64,000 nt of DNA from Pararge aegeria (GCF_905163445.1 NC_053190.1:3598501-3662500), one strand, 5' to 3'. Shown: positions 10,866 through 22,375, counted from the first letter of the stretch. The notes: a model not told the origin generated them from the letters alone. Translations and numbers: made by a program.

Positions 10866-11403
10866 CAGGATGTTTGGTGCATCGTGTGCCAAATCGAATC
10901 TGATGATTGGAGGGGTCTTTGGCTATCTCTTCAGCCCTCGTAAAAAAATCTTGCTCAAACGGTTTTTTTTATACTGATTTTAAATTGTTTTTTTAAAAAT
11001 TGTAAAAATTCTACATTTAAATTTTAATAAAAAATAAAGTTGTTAAGTATTAATTAATTTTCTTTTTAATCTTTAATTTGTAACGTTTTACGCTTCTTTT
11101 GAAACTAGAATTACACGCCAGCAACATCTAGTTTTTGTTTTACAGCCCCGCAAAGTTTTTTTTACGTAAAAAAATAAGCTTGAACGTCAACTTTCGGTTT
11201 TAATAAAAAAAAAACTAAAAGTGATCATGTTCTTCCAATTTTTTTAAAACATCTCTGGACTGTCCCCTTTCTAATGGTGTGCAATATGCCATGAAAAGTA
11301 ATTAGTAACATCACTAATTTTCAAATTTTCTAAACTTGGTCGCAATTTTCTAATATTCAACAGGTGAAAGAAAAACAAGGGTTTGCGTAAATAACACTCA
11401 CAA
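10866..11403 (+). repeat. Left terminal inverted repeat
   Basis: About 538 bp, complementary to 13029-13566. Pairing is nearly perfect from the outer CAGGATG to the inner block ending CTCACAA. Mismatches visible by eye include the second base, and three near the inner end (GGTCGC versus AGTCAC, CAGGTG versus CAGATG). Confidence 0.9.
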
Positions 11404-11756
11404 TTCACAAGGCAGATGACATTTTCTGTCTCTTTCATAAAGTTATACGCCCGTTGTTCGTTTAAACAGGCAAAAATAGTTTTTTCACTCTAGTGAAGCG
11501 AAATCTATCTTCTATTCCTTTCTTGCATAGTGCAAACCTGTTTGAACCAATCGCGAACGGGCCCCGCGTCGCGTCGACACGGCGGCCATCTTATTTTTTA
11601 GTCGAGACATCACTGCCTCTGCTGCCTAACGTGTGTGCTAGCTTACTGTACTCCACGATTCTTTTATTTAGTTTTCGTTAAGTTTTGTTGTTTTTTGTTA
11701 CGTTTTATTTACTTTTGGTGTTATTGTTAAACTTTGTTGACTTTTTTGTTGTTGCA

Positions 11757-12947
11757 ATGACGACATACTCTAACGAGGAATATGCGGACATCATAATGGT
11801 TTATGGTGCAGCCCGTGGTGTCGCTCGTGCAGCGCAACGACTTTACCAGGAACGCTTTCCTGGTCGACGATTACCTGGCCGCAGAGTCTTCCAAGACACA
11901 TACCGACGTTTACGCGAGACTGGGAGTGTCAATTTTCATGAACCAAGGGGACATGTTGTGCGACATAATGTTGAAGTGGACGAGAGAATACTGGCACTTT
12001 TTGAGGAAGACGACACAAGAAGCATTAGATATGTGGCGGCACAACTTGATATTTCAATATGGAAAGTGTGGAAAGTCCTTCGACAAAACGAAAAATATCC
12101 ATTCCACGAGACTCCGGTTCAAGGTACGTAATTTAAAACCTTTGTTTGACGTTGCCTTTGTTTAGCAGGTATCCATAATCTTCTAGTGCAATTAATTACT
12201 GCTCAAGGGGAATTAAAAAGATTTTTGGTTGTTGCAGGTCTTGAGGGTGGCGACTTTGACAGACGAATGCACTTTTGTCGGTTTTTGTTACACACAGATG
12301 TGGATAATCCTGATTTTTTAAAAAGAATACTGTGGACTGACGAATCCAAATTTACCAGAGAAGGGATTCTTAACTTGCACAATTTACACCATTGGGCACC
12401 GAAACGGCAAAACCCACATGCCAAAAGACAGCAATCTTTTCAAAGACGGTTTAGTGTGAACGTTTGGGCAGGAGTGATTGGGAATCAGGTAATTGGACCG
12501 CACTACCTGCCTGATAACTTAAATGGCGATAATTATTTAGAGTTCCTGCAAAATGATCTGCCGGAATTATTGGCCGAGGTGCCCGTGTTTAATGAAGATG
12601 TGCCCATAGTATTTCAAAATGACGGCTGTCCCGCGCATTGGCGTTTAACTGTGAGGGAATACCTCGATAATGTGTTCCCCAATTCGTGGATTGGGCGCGA
12701 TGGGCCTATTGCATGGCCTCCACGTTCCCCAGACTTAACTCCGTTAGATTTTTATGTCTGGGGACGTGCCAAAGAGCTAGTATACGCCACAGAAGTCCCA
12801 ACGAGGGAGGTACTAATACAACGCATAGAAGCGGCCTTCGGTACAATTAAGAACGAAATACGGCTTCGGACTACAACTGTAACAATACGTCAAAGATGTC
12901 GGGCCTGCATTCGAAACAGGGGTGAACAATTTGAGCAGAATTTGTAA
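11757..12947 (+). CDS. DDD transposase, two exons (DUF4817-like HTH)
   Basis: Transposase of the enclosing element; it should bind the TIRs and cut and join DNA in the nucleus. Exon 1 is 11757-12123 and exon 2 is 12238-12947, together 358 codons. The start is the first in-frame ATG; the open frame extends upstream but has no ATG. Residues 1-60 resemble the insect DUF4817 helix-turn-helix (YSNEEYADI, ERFPGRRLPGRR, RLRETGSV); a second HTH-like segment follows near 80-115 (AAQLDISIWKVWKVLR). The catalytic region has WTDESKF (D157), FQNDGCPAHW (D251) and PPRSPDLTPLDFYVWG (D288), so 36 residues separate the last two aspartates. Translation across the splice reads VQGLEGGDFDRR, continuous as in relatives. 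No stop or frameshift is seen. An AATAAA at 12957-12962 follows the stop closely. Classical mariner is DD34D and Tc1 is DD34E, so subfamily placement is open. Confidence 0.9.
12124..12237 (+). other. Transposase intron (GT-AG, 114 bp)
   Basis: Donor CAAG|GTACGTAA and acceptor TTGTTGCAG|GTC. Unspliced, the upstream frame stops within the intron at 12129-12131 (TAA just after the donor), while the downstream frame needs the joined codon GGT. Phase is 1. A nearer acceptor at 12168 (TTTAGCAG) would also keep the frame open but leaves only 45 bp of intron and adds about 23 unrelated residues, so it is less likely. Confidence 0.85.
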
Positions 12948-12956
12948 AAATTATGA

Positions 12957-12962
12957 AATAAA
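12957..12962 (+). promoter_or_regulatory. Polyadenylation signal of transposase gene
   Basis: Canonical AATAAA ten bases after the transposase stop codon, followed by a T/A-rich stretch. Placement fits a compact transposon mRNA ending before the right TIR. Confidence 0.7.
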
Positions 12963-13028
12963 TGTTTCAAATGCAATGTATTATTTTTATTTCAAGTAAA
13001 ACCTACGAAATTTAAAAATTTTACCTGC

Positions 13029-13566
13029 TTGTGAGTTTTATTTACGCAAAAACTTGTTTTTCTTTCATCTGTTGAATATTAGAAAATTGTGACTAAGTTT
13101 AGAAAATTTGAAAATTAGTGATGTTACTAATTACTTTTCATGGCATATTGCACACCATTAGAAAGGGGACAGTCCAGAGATGTTTTAAAAAAATTGGAAG
13201 AACATGATCACTTTTAGTTTTTTTTTTATTAAAACCGAAAGTTGACGTTCAAGCTTATTTTTTTACGTAAAAAAAACTTTGCGGGGCTGTAAAACAAAAA
13301 CTAGATGTTGCTGGCGTGTAATTCTAGTTTCAAAAGAAGCGTAAAACGTTACAAATTAAAGATTAAAAAGAAAATTAATTAATACTTAACAACTTTATTT
13401 TTTATTAAAATTTAAATGTAGAATTTTTACAATTTTTAAAAAAACAATTTAAAATCAGTATAAAAAAAACCGTTTGAGCAAGATTTTTTTACGAGGGCTG
13501 AAGAGATAGCCAAAGACCCCTCCAATCATCAGATTCGATTTGGCACACGATGCACCAAACATCCGG
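13029..13566 (-). repeat. Right terminal inverted repeat
   Basis: Inverted partner of 10866-11403. The outer end reads CCAAACATCCGG followed by TA. Confidence 0.9.
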
Positions 13567-13568
13567 TA

Positions 13569-15785
13569 GAAAAAAGTTATCTACGTTTGTAGAAAAAGGT
13601 ACTTAATACATTGAAAGTTTTTTTATAATGCATTATTTAGTTATCTCACAATCGGACAACACAGTTTCACTCAACATTAAAGTTTAAGATTTTTGTACAA
13701 TTAAATCACCGGAATGAGAAAATTGAAACATACATACATACATACATACTGTCAAACCTTTTTTGAAACGCTAAAATGTTGAATATAGCTTACTTCAGGG
13801 TGTCGGTTTTTTGTGACGGTGTGCACGCGCATTGTAAAAATTTACTCTCATCATTTTTGTTTAACGCACCAAAAGAAGTATGTCTTAAAAAATTATTCTT
13901 AGATTAATTTTGGTACAGAAATTGTATACGCTGCTTGAGGCGTACTCTGTAACAAGTAGATATACTAACATAGAGTATGTATATTTGATTCTTTTAAGTA
14001 ATATACAAGCGTTTCACTCTCGCATTCTATCGTCTCAATACAAAAGCGAACCAAAAAATCGCACCCTCTATAAATAACTAAACAATCACTAATTGGATTT
14101 TTACTGTTTCGATAAATTGAATTTTTTATTAGTTTCCTTCGTAGCTCTTGACTATTGCAGATGCAAGGAAAGTTTATTGCTATTGTGGGTTGGGAGTTTT
14201 TAGGGGACCCTTGATAATAGCGTTACGATGGAACTCACGTCAACGGAAGATCCCATGCTCGATTCCTAAATACTTATAAACCCTCCTCTTAAATCACTCT
14301 ATATATTGCTGAAAACTGCATTACAATCCGTTGCGTATTTTATAAGCTCTAAGCTTACAAACGGCGAGAGCTTCTTTGTTTTTAACCACTGACCACGGAC
14401 CAAAGTTTTCGGTGTGTTTGTGTGTGTTTTTTTGTCTGGATCATGTATGTGGCATCAAATATCCCGAACGGATGAATCCATTTTGATTTTTTTTTTTCAT
14501 TTGAAAGGTGAATTAGTCTGGAGTGTTCAATCCAAGATGGCCGATGGCGGATTACATACATTTCTCAACTTCCTCGAAATTCGTGTGACCACCAACTCAA
14601 AAAGCAGAGCTACAATTTTTTTTCCACAACTCCCTCAATACGGGCGTCAATTAAAAGGGCATAACTAGTTGAATAATGTACTCTATATTTAAAGTTCGGG
14701 GTTTATACATTTTTTATACCATGTAAAGAGTTAAAGATATTTGACCCCTACGTGATTTAGTAGCTAAGTTTACGGTACTCTGAGAAGTTATGTGATCTAC
14801 CTACCTACTTTAAAGACATCAGTGTCACTCATGTCGTATTTCTAAAGAAATTTATTTGAAAGGTTGTACATTAGGCTACTACCTACCTACTAGCAGGTGC
14901 CATCAAGGATAAAACCTGCAGACGTTTACGACAAGTAGCTGCATGTACACTGCAGAACACCTTTAGACACGTAATCACTCAGCGCTATGAAATGCAGTGC
15001 ATTTTGTCCCGTAGGTATTACCTTAGTATAGCTTACAAAGCAAGGTTTTATTATTGTATTTGGACTTAATTATTGTCTAACTAACCATCCTTAGCCTATC
15101 TTCTTCGTCGTTTACTTCATTACTGTAGGTCGTGTCCGGATTCTAGTTTCGGATTTTAGTTAGATTTTTATCACAACGTTCCATCCTGTTCTATCCTCGG
15201 CTTTTTTGATAGCTTCTGTTCTAACTGTTCAGATCAGCGACAAGGTGATCGGCCACATGGTCTTTTACCCTCCACCTTACCTACCAGTATTAGCTCAGCT
15301 ACCTATCCAGATTACTGGACAGGCGTCGAGCAATGTGACCAAAGTAGATAAGAATATTCTTGTCACAATTTAACCTTCGCCTATAAAAAATGTAAACAAA
15401 TGTATTTTCGAAATCGATTTCTTTTTGACATAATATTTTTTTCGCGCTTTTTTTGTGGGTTACCTTGTAATTATTATCTCAGTTATAGTAGAAATGTAAA
15501 GCTCATCACATTTTACAGATTCTTCTTTAATTTTCTCGATTCAGTGCCGTTAATTGTTGTTGTAACGCTTTTTTGATACTTTGCTACCAGCGCCTTTGTT
15601 ATGATGAGCATAAATTGTTTAGCACCAAATTAAAGTAATCGAATCGCAGCTAGTGAAATATTTTTACTATTTTGTAGTTCCGGTCGCCATCCGTCGTCAT
15701 CAGTTTTACTAGACGACGTACATTTCTGGTGAAAGTGCACAAGAGCGTGCTATAGGTGTACAGCAATAGCGCTTGTAATAGTGTT
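13569..15785. other. Mostly unassigned DNA with repeat-like phrases
   Basis: GTGACGGTGTGCACGCGCAT near 13816 and ATCCAAGATGGCCGATGGCG near 14532 resemble phrases of old insect repeats; no ends can be set. (CATA)n at 13731-13748. No coding frame recognised. Confidence 0.35.
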
Positions 15786-16050
15786 TTTTGTGACAGAGCT
15801 CCTCCGGGGGAGGAGTATTCCTTTCTCCACCATGTAGAGTTTGTCCACCATGTTTATTTCTGCCGCAGCATTGTTTCAATTACACACAAACATAAGTTTA
15901 ACATTTACACCTTAGGTTGACGGACAGGGGGCGGCACGTTGCCGGACGCGTTCCTTTCATGCCCTGCGAGGTGTTGTTCTGTTTATAGGCGATGGGTTTC
16001 CACTTACCATCAGGTGTGCCGTCTGTTTAGTCTATTATTGCTATAAAAAA
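15786..16050 (+). repeat. Repeat H
   Basis: TTTGTGACAGAGCTCCTCCG, TTTCTGCCGCAGCATTGTTT, ATGGGTTTCCACTTACCATC and AGGTGTGCCGTCTGTTTAGT. Confidence 0.5.
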
Positions 16051-16054
16051 ATGC

Positions 16055-16135
16055 TGACGAGGATCCCATCAATAGATCTTGACTTGGTGATATTGGGATC
16101 GCCTAAGAAATAAACCGTTTCAACAGAGAAAAGTA
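16055..16135 (+). repeat. Repeat I (LINE-like end)
   Basis: GACGAGGATCCCATCAATAG, ATCTTGACTTGGTGATATTG and AAATAAACCGTTTCAACAG. Confidence 0.4.
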
Positions 16136-16196
16136 ATTTCCAAATCGGTTAAAATGTAGAGAACAACTCCTAAGGATGCTGTGTGAGTTATAAGGA

Positions 16197-16490
16197 TGAA
16201 TCATCATCATCAACATCAAACTGTTGACACACATGGGCCTCCTCTCAGAAAGAGAAAAGTTGAGGCCGTAGTCTAACCACGCTGGCTAAGTAAATGCGGA
16301 TTGTAGATTGTAGATTCGTAGACGTCACACGCCTTGAGAACATTATGGAGAACTCTCAGGCATGCAGGTTTCCTCACGATCTGTTATTTCACCATTTAAG
16401 CAAGTGATATTTTAATTGTTTAAATAAAAAACACATGTAACTTCGAAAAGTCAGAGCTGCGTGCCGGGAATCGAACTCGGTACCTCGTAC
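16197..16490 (-). mobile_element. SINE-B
   Basis: (ATC)n, GGGCCTCCTCTCAGAAAGAG, GAGAACTCTCAGGCATGCAG and CGTGCCGGGAATCGAACTCG. Confidence 0.65.
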
Positions 16491-16499
16491 TCTTTTTCT

Positions 16500-17158
16500 G
16501 TAGTTTTCTGTGTAGTGAAATTTTGGGTGGTGTATAAAAAGGTGATCATTCATTCACAGTCATACAAATTCCAATCTCGTAATCACTAACTATATAGCAT
16601 TCAACAAGTATGGAAAACATTGCATTATTCCCCGCAAAGAGAATACAAACACTATGATTGCCTCATTCACGAGAAACGAGAAAAAAGTTCCTTCAAAAAA
16701 AGATCCAGTTCCGCGTACGCAGTTCATAACCGCAAAGTTTACACCAACGGCATTCAGCGGATAGTTATCAACTTAACCTGAATTTCAAGTGTACGTAACA
16801 ACGAAAACAAAATGCAACTAACGAGCGTATTTCGCTGAGGAGAACACCGCAGTAAACGAAAAGCTACATTAAGGTGGCATTCCAGTACGAAATGAAGCTG
16901 CAATACGTTCAAAGTACTGGAACCCATAACTTGCCCTCCTCGATTTTTTTAGTCGCAAAGGTTTCACTTGTCGTTCTCTGATGGTATACCAAAACAAAAG
17001 CTGTATTAAAAAGAGTCGATAGGGAGAGAGGTTTCGGTGCATATAGTAGAAAGAGTAACTCAATTTATCTTCTATCGATATAAATAAATTGCAACGTGAA
17101 GCAAAAACTTTGTACCTCTTTTTACAAAAATTGTGCGGACTAAAATTTCCCACACATA
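16500..17158. other. Unassigned DNA
   Basis: The 101-codon minus-strand frame at 16869-17174 has no recognisable domain and is judged chance. Confidence 0.35.
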
Positions 17159-17372
17159 AAAAAACACATTTCACACACTACCTCGTATTTGACACACACA
17201 CACACACACACACACATAGGTATATAGGTAACCTTTTTCAATCAATTTCATACAATAAATATATTAACTTAGAATATTTTCAAACAATTTAGAACAGTAG
17301 TTACAAAAATATAAGATTCATTTTTTATTAAAGAAGGGATTAAAAACACATTTCACACACTACCTCGTATTT

Positions 17373-17411
<39 letters not shown>

Positions 17412-17441
17412 GTATATAGGTAACCTTTTTCAATCAATTTT
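17159..17441 (+). repeat. Duplicated block with (CA)n microsatellites
   Basis: The block AACACATTTCACACACTACC, TCGTATTTGA, (CA)n, TAGGTATATAGGTAACC, TTTTTCAATCAATTT occurs at 17159-17248 and 17343-17441, about 184 bp apart. The CA tract is longer in the second copy. Confidence 0.8.
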
Positions 17442-17694
17442 TGGATTATTTTTTGTTTTAAAAAAATTGACAATATAGTGTCAGTGTCGGTGTCTTGGCA
17501 AAATCTGTGATAGAAGAAGTAGAAGTAGGTATAGTCTTTGACAGTAGAAACTTAATAATTTTCTAACTTATTATTTAAATTAATTCGAATTTTGACCAGT
17601 TAATATAATGCATAGACATACAATTCCGGGCAAATTAGCGTTTTTAACCTCGGAATAAGATAATAAAATTCACAGGCAGTTATGAGCCTTTTGT

Positions 17695-17825
17695 ACATAA
17701 TATATGTTCAGAAATGTGAGGTTATGGTGATAACTATTTTCTCCAAAACCTTAAGCTATGACCTGATCTAACAAGAGCTTACAAACAACTTAGCCGGGTA
17801 TTTTTTTGTTATCGCCATTTCACTG
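17695..17825 (-). mobile_element. LINE T2 fragment
   Basis: GTTATGGTGATAACTATTTT, CTGATCTAACAAGAGC and CAACTTAGCCGGGTATTTTT; no tail. Confidence 0.4.
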
Positions 17826-19154
17826 TTAGTTAATATTTAGCTATGAAGTTAGAGCAATTTATATCCAAGCTTTTAATCATACAAATTTTGAACTTATTGA
17901 GAGACATCTTAAAGATACTATTCGGAAATTTCGGATTAGTAGTAATTACGTTCATTTTGGCGTTCTTAAGTTGTCGTATACAAAAATTAAAGAGCATTTA
18001 TCGACATAGTTTTAGCTCTACAATTTTTGTTGTATATGTTATCAACATTGGAGCAATTAATACCGAAAAACAATTCTTTTACCTTTGAGGTTAAATAAAT
18101 TACGACGCCTCGCGGACATTTGAACGCCTGAACAAAGATTTTCCTGCCTCCTGCATTAATGTCAAAATAATTGTGACACTGCTCAATAAAAGCAGTTTGC
18201 TTAGCCAAGTTCTTGGCTGATATTGTAAAAAAATATGATAGCGAAACAGCTATCTGTCGTTTAAAATAATTTAATAGGTTATACCTACGTATATTGGTAC
18301 AAATTGTAATAAGCTAAAAAGATAAAACAAGTAAATGGGAAACATAACTATAAGACATGTCATGTCACGAATCTTAGCTCTATAGGATTACACACGAAGT
18401 ATACAAGTACATGCAAATAAACATAAAGCTAAGAAGATTACATTTATGAATTATAATTTATTAGCCCCTCAAAAGATAAAGGTAACATCAAACATAACAA
18501 CAAGTTAGTTGAGTATTTTTTTGCTTCTAGAACCCGCTTTAAAAATTCAATTAGAATCGATTCACATCGCGCGTTGCAAAGGAGAACTAATAAAAAATTC
18601 AAACATCGATTCAACGAGGATCCAAATTGGAGTTTCTTTGTTTGTTTAAAGGGGGTGCGTTTTTTTTTTGATTGTTGAAGTATCTAACGCTGTAGTTGGT
18701 ACCCCAGCTGATTGACGTATTAGCACGCTACCGTGGGTTAGGATGGGAGTACACTTTAACATAATATAATACCTTGTTAATAGAGTCCCGAGGCTGGGTT
18801 TCTTTAAGCTTTGGTCGACATAAAACTCTTATTTTTAAAGCTTTGTAACGATTGATTGCGCAACCGAAATAATTGAAATTTGAAAATGAAAAGGACTCAC
18901 CGAATGACTTGATATTTTTTTTATGACCTACGTCTAGAATTTTTGCTTTACCACCAGTGTAAGTGTACTGCAAGTATACAAATAAAAAGTATGACGACCT
19001 CATATTGTAAAGCTTGTATTCAAAATATTATGAGTCCTAAAAAGTTAGTAACAATTTAGTTCAGTCGTTATTACATATAATATTAAAAAAAAATAAGATT
19101 CATTTATTATTAAAGAAGGGAAAAATATAAAAAATCCTTCATCTGCTTGTGTCC
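17826..19154. other. AT-rich DNA, no gene seen
   Basis: Frames at 17843 and 18728 are hydrophobic or lysine-rich chance readings. AAATTGTTGATTT-type low complexity only. Confidence 0.4.
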
Positions 19155-19345
19155 TAACTAATATCTAATATAAATGCGAAAGTGTGTTTGTTTGTTTATC
19201 CTTTAACGAAGCAACCAATCAACTTGATTGTTGGCATAGAGTTAGTTGAAAGGACCGAAAGTAGCATAGGTTACTTCTTATCCCAGGAAACCAAACGGTT
19301 CCCATAGGTTTTGTAAACAACATAAAGAAACACGGTCAAAGAACG
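19155..19345 (+). mobile_element. 5' part of Helitron-like dispersed repeat
   Basis: GCGAAAGTGTGTTTGTTTG, then GAAGCAACCAATCAACTTGA, TTGGCATAGAGTTAG and GGTTACTTCTTATCCCAGG. This is the same family as 55483-55670, seen from its 5' side and without a CTAG end. Confidence 0.45.
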
Positions 19346-19828
19346 TAGGCAACACCTAGTTGTGTTTAAAAAAACTCAACTGTTTAAACCTCTGCCTATT
19401 TTAAACCTACCTACCTATTTTGAGCTATCCGTCCTTCAATTATATTTGTTTCAGCGCTCCAAACGCAAGCGATCAAACTAAAAATTCCGTTTGAAAAATA
19501 AACATGCGAGCGACACGTATCCAAGCTGTCGCGCTTAATTTTGGAAAATTTAGCATGTTACACGGTGTAGACGTAGCACTATTGTCATGGGCATCACAAT
19601 GGGGTCCATTGTCGATGTAAAGAACCAATGGTGCACCACCGCGCATGCATGGTGCGGACGAGCGCAGATTGGTTGATGCATAGATAATGCTGCGTAGATA
19701 ACGGTTAGGGACTAGACTGGAATTCATTTTCCGCCCAGGGCCCCGATTTTCCGCGTAATTATTTTCGAAAAGCTATGCAAAAACATTGTGATTATTTAAG
19801 TATCGATACTATAGGACATATATTATAT

Positions 19829-20100
19829 GCAGTGACTTAGTGGGTAAGGCTACGGCATCCCCACTAAGCCACTGGGGTCCGAGATAGATCCTCGGCGGCC
19901 CCGTGTTTTGGGAGATATGTGGGTTTTTAATTTAAGCAATAAAAATATAACGGAAATATCGTGAGAAAACAAGGTATGTGTGTTACCTGTGAGTTTTCTA
20001 CGTTCTCAAAGGCGTGTGAAGGCTACCAATCCGCACGGCCTGGTGGGCTATGCTCTCATTCTGAGCCCTGTAGTGGGCCGGTAATTTGTTCATAATGAGG
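19829..20100 (+). mobile_element. SINE-B-related copy, diverged head
   Basis: AGTGACTTAGTGGGTAAGGC head, GAAATATCGTGAGAAAACAA, TACCAATCCGCACGGCCTGG and CCCTGTAGTGGGCCGGTAAT. The head differs from other copies and may be another tRNA fusion. Confidence 0.5.
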
Positions 20101-20124
20101 ATGAAATATAAATGAGATAGTTTG

Positions 20125-20735
20125 AGTCCAAGGCAGAATCCAATGAATATTTTTCAGTGTCACGGTATTTATATGTATTTTATATCTTACTAGCGTACCC
20201 AGCCCGCTTCGCCGGGCTAGATTTTGCTTTATTTTAATTAAACAAGAAACATACATCATTAATTTATTAATTTAATAATATATTAAATCATTTATTTCTC
20301 TCCTATTTTATTTAAACAAGAAACTTACATCATTAATTTTTTAATTTAATAATATATTAAATCATTTATTTCTCTCCATATTCATTCTCTTCTCGAGCGG
20401 GTGAAAATCATTACCTACACCCATGTACACCCAACAACAGAATATCATCATAGTAAATAAAAGCTGTATTTGACAGTTTGACAGTTCAAAAATAGGAGTG
20501 CTCCGATCGTCACCAAACTTTACAGCATTACTCGCCAGGTCAATCCGGAGATTCCCTAAAAGTTTCATTGAAATCGGTCCAGCCGTTTCGGAGTCTATAC
20601 GGAACATACCCACTCACTTTCTCTTTTATATATATAGATTCATAAAAATATTCATTAGCCATCTTAGTACCCAAAACACAAGCTACGCTTACATTGTGGC
20701 TAAATGGCAATGTATGTTTGGAATGGATAAGAATG
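20125..20735 (+). mobile_element. SINE-A copy split by a Helitron
   Basis: The left part has GAGTCCAAGGC, TGAATATTTTTCAGTGTCAC and TTTATATGTATTTTATATC. The right part resumes TTCATAAAAATATTCATTAG, CACAAGCTACGCTTACATTG and ATGGCAATG. The Helitron 20190-20638 lies exactly between them, between A and T. Confidence 0.65.
20190..20638 (-). mobile_element. Non-autonomous Helitron (449 bp)
   Basis: On the minus strand it starts TCTATATATATAAAAGAG and ends with the hairpin AGCCCGGCGAAGCGGGCT, about ten bases, then CTAG. The flanking bases are A on the 5' side and T on the 3' side, so it sits between A and T as Helitrons do. It has a homologue at 45419-45809. It contains a local tandem duplication (about 20243-20307 and 20314-20375). 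It lies inside a SINE-A copy. No coding capacity. Confidence 0.85.
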
Positions 20736-20869
20736 AAATTTTATATATATTATATAATCTGGAATAATAACACATTGGCTAAGAAAAAGTTATAGTTTCC
20801 TTGTGATGGATTTGTTTCTGTGTTTCACAGAGCAAGAGATCTTAATGTTTTTCAGTACTTATTCAGGGA

Positions 20870-21070
20870 TAGAAACAGGCTGTACTTTGTGGAATACCAT
20901 GACATATTATGAAAATTAAGCTTAATTTGCTATACTCCGCGAGAAGTAGGTAACGTACTCTCTACGCACCTTTCACTCTTACACCGCAGAAACCTCAGGA
21001 GTAGTTGACTTTACAATGAATAATTGACTTGACCGTAGTATAGCAAATTAAACTTAAGTTTCATAATAGT
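20870..21070 (-). mobile_element. Penelope-like repeat, inverted pair
   Basis: A minus-strand copy with CTGAGGTTTCTGCGGTG and GAGTGAAAGGTGCGTAGAG, joined head to head with a short plus-strand copy, so both outer ends read as TATTATGAAAATTAAGCTTA or its complement. The flank beyond the minus copy (GAAACAGGCTG, GGAATACCATGA) matches the downstream side of the other copies. Confidence 0.45.
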
Positions 21071-21098
21071 AATTCAGGGCTCAGAGCATAATATAGGC

Positions 21099-21234
21099 AG
21101 TCGCGAGCACTTCATACAACACGAAAGCACTGCCTATCCTACAATTCTTATATAATTCTTATAGGAGTAGGTTTTTTTTCCATTTTATGCCATTTTCCTG
21201 CTTTATGTCACCCTAATCAAATTCCTTTGCACTG
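21099..21234 (+). mobile_element. GTGGCGTGCAC MITE, decayed copy
   Basis: The interior is recognisable (AAAGCACTGCCTATCC, CCATTTTATGCCATTTTCC) but both termini have mutated. Confidence 0.5.
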
Positions 21235-21239
21235 AATAT

Positions 21240-22093
21240 AGGCATACACATCAAATCTCCACGCGAAAGAAGTTACGGGAAACACCTAGTATATTTCATA
21301 AACGCCACTCAAGAAAATGAAAACACACTTCCTCTTTATTTCCTGCGACAAAATTTATAAAACAAACAAACAAACAACCATCCTTAGCAGTGCATATTAT
21401 TAAAACAAAGGAGGCCCGCTTTTACGCGTATCATAAAGGATTTTTCCAACTGACCTACTGCTTTACATAATTTTAATTGTGGTCCTATTATTTTTAAAGC
21501 ACTTACTTTTTGAACCCACGACATATTTTAATAAATAAAAAAAAAGTCGTACACATAGTGCCAACAGTAAAGAAAGAAAAGAATTAAAAAAATAACTGCG
21601 AAACAAAACACGTAAACTCCGAGTTTACATGGCTTTTAACACCTGACCTACTATTCATAAATTTAGTTGGGGAATGTTTTTTTTTAATTTATTTATATTG
21701 GCCCTATTTCTCTCTCATTACAGAGAAGGGATATGGCGCAGAAACTCTTCACTTTTGACTAAGGCAGGTTAATGGGTTATAACTATTAAAAGTTAAAAAA
21801 AACTGTTGATTAACTTATTTTTAACTTGTAAAAAAAGTACATGCACACACTTGCATGCTTGCATGATTGAGTTTGCAAATTTATAATAATGTCAAACAAA
21901 AATATAATAAAAGAAAATAAATTGGTTACCTAAAATAAATTATAAAGTTTGTATTGGAAAGAGCGATAGCTCCTAATACAGGTTTTTGCAAACGTAAATG
22001 AAGGTCTTAGCCTAATACTTAGTAAAGAAATTGTGATATCAAATAAATTATTCTCATACTTTCATTTTTCATCACGTGAACTCTTAATTGAAG
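21240..22093. other. AT-rich DNA, nothing recognised
   Basis: Poly-A/T stretches; no repeat family or coding frame recognised. Confidence 0.4.
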
Positions 22094-22375
22094 CGGTGTT
22101 AGCCAAGTGGGTGGGACTTCGACTTCACTTTCGGCGGGGCGAGTTCGAATCCCAGCACGCACCTCTAACTTTATTATTATCTAAGTTATTTGCGTTTTAG
22201 GCAATTAAAATATCACTTCCTTCAACATTATTGAGAACTGAGTTTTCTATAATGTTTTCAAAGGCGTGTGAAGTCCACCGATCCGCACTGGGCCAGCGTG
22301 GTGTCCACCGCTACAGCCTTAACCCCTTCTCATTGTGGGATGATGGTTTGGTATGATGAAGATGAACGACGAGGA
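22094..22375 (+). mobile_element. SINE-B, full length
   Basis: GCGGTGTTAGCCAAGTGGGT, GCGAGTTCGAATCCCAGCAC, ATCCGCACTGGGCCAGCGTG and CTTAACCCCTTCTCATTGTG. The tRNA-like head is the SINE promoter, not a tRNA gene. Confidence 0.7.

Larger units (their letters stand above)
10866..13566 (+). mobile_element. Long-TIR DDD transposon, apparently intact
   Basis: A 2701-bp cut-and-paste DNA transposon of the IS630/Tc1/mariner superfamily. Its ends are nearly perfect inverted repeats of about 538 bp (10866-11403 and 13029-13566), starting CAGGATGTTTGG on the left and CCGGATGTTTGG on the complemented right. A TA lies directly outside each end (10864-10865, 13567-13568), matching the TA target duplication of this superfamily. 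Inside is a single transposase gene on the same strand. The two TIRs differ at only a few positions, mostly near their inner ends, which suggests recent insertion or conversion between arms. TIRs this long are unusual for Tc1/mariner. The element sits in a short repeat whose unoccupied relative is at 50226-50281. Ends, TA and ORF are seen directly; activity is inferred. Confidence 0.9.

Noticed and set aside
11685..11756. 24-codon N-terminal extension of the transposase
   Set aside because: The extension lacks an ATG and is a hydrophobic chance reading; the first ATG is 11757, just before the HTH.
11803..12165. 120-codon frame overlapping transposase exon 1
   Set aside because: Alternative-frame shadow of the transposase; no motif.
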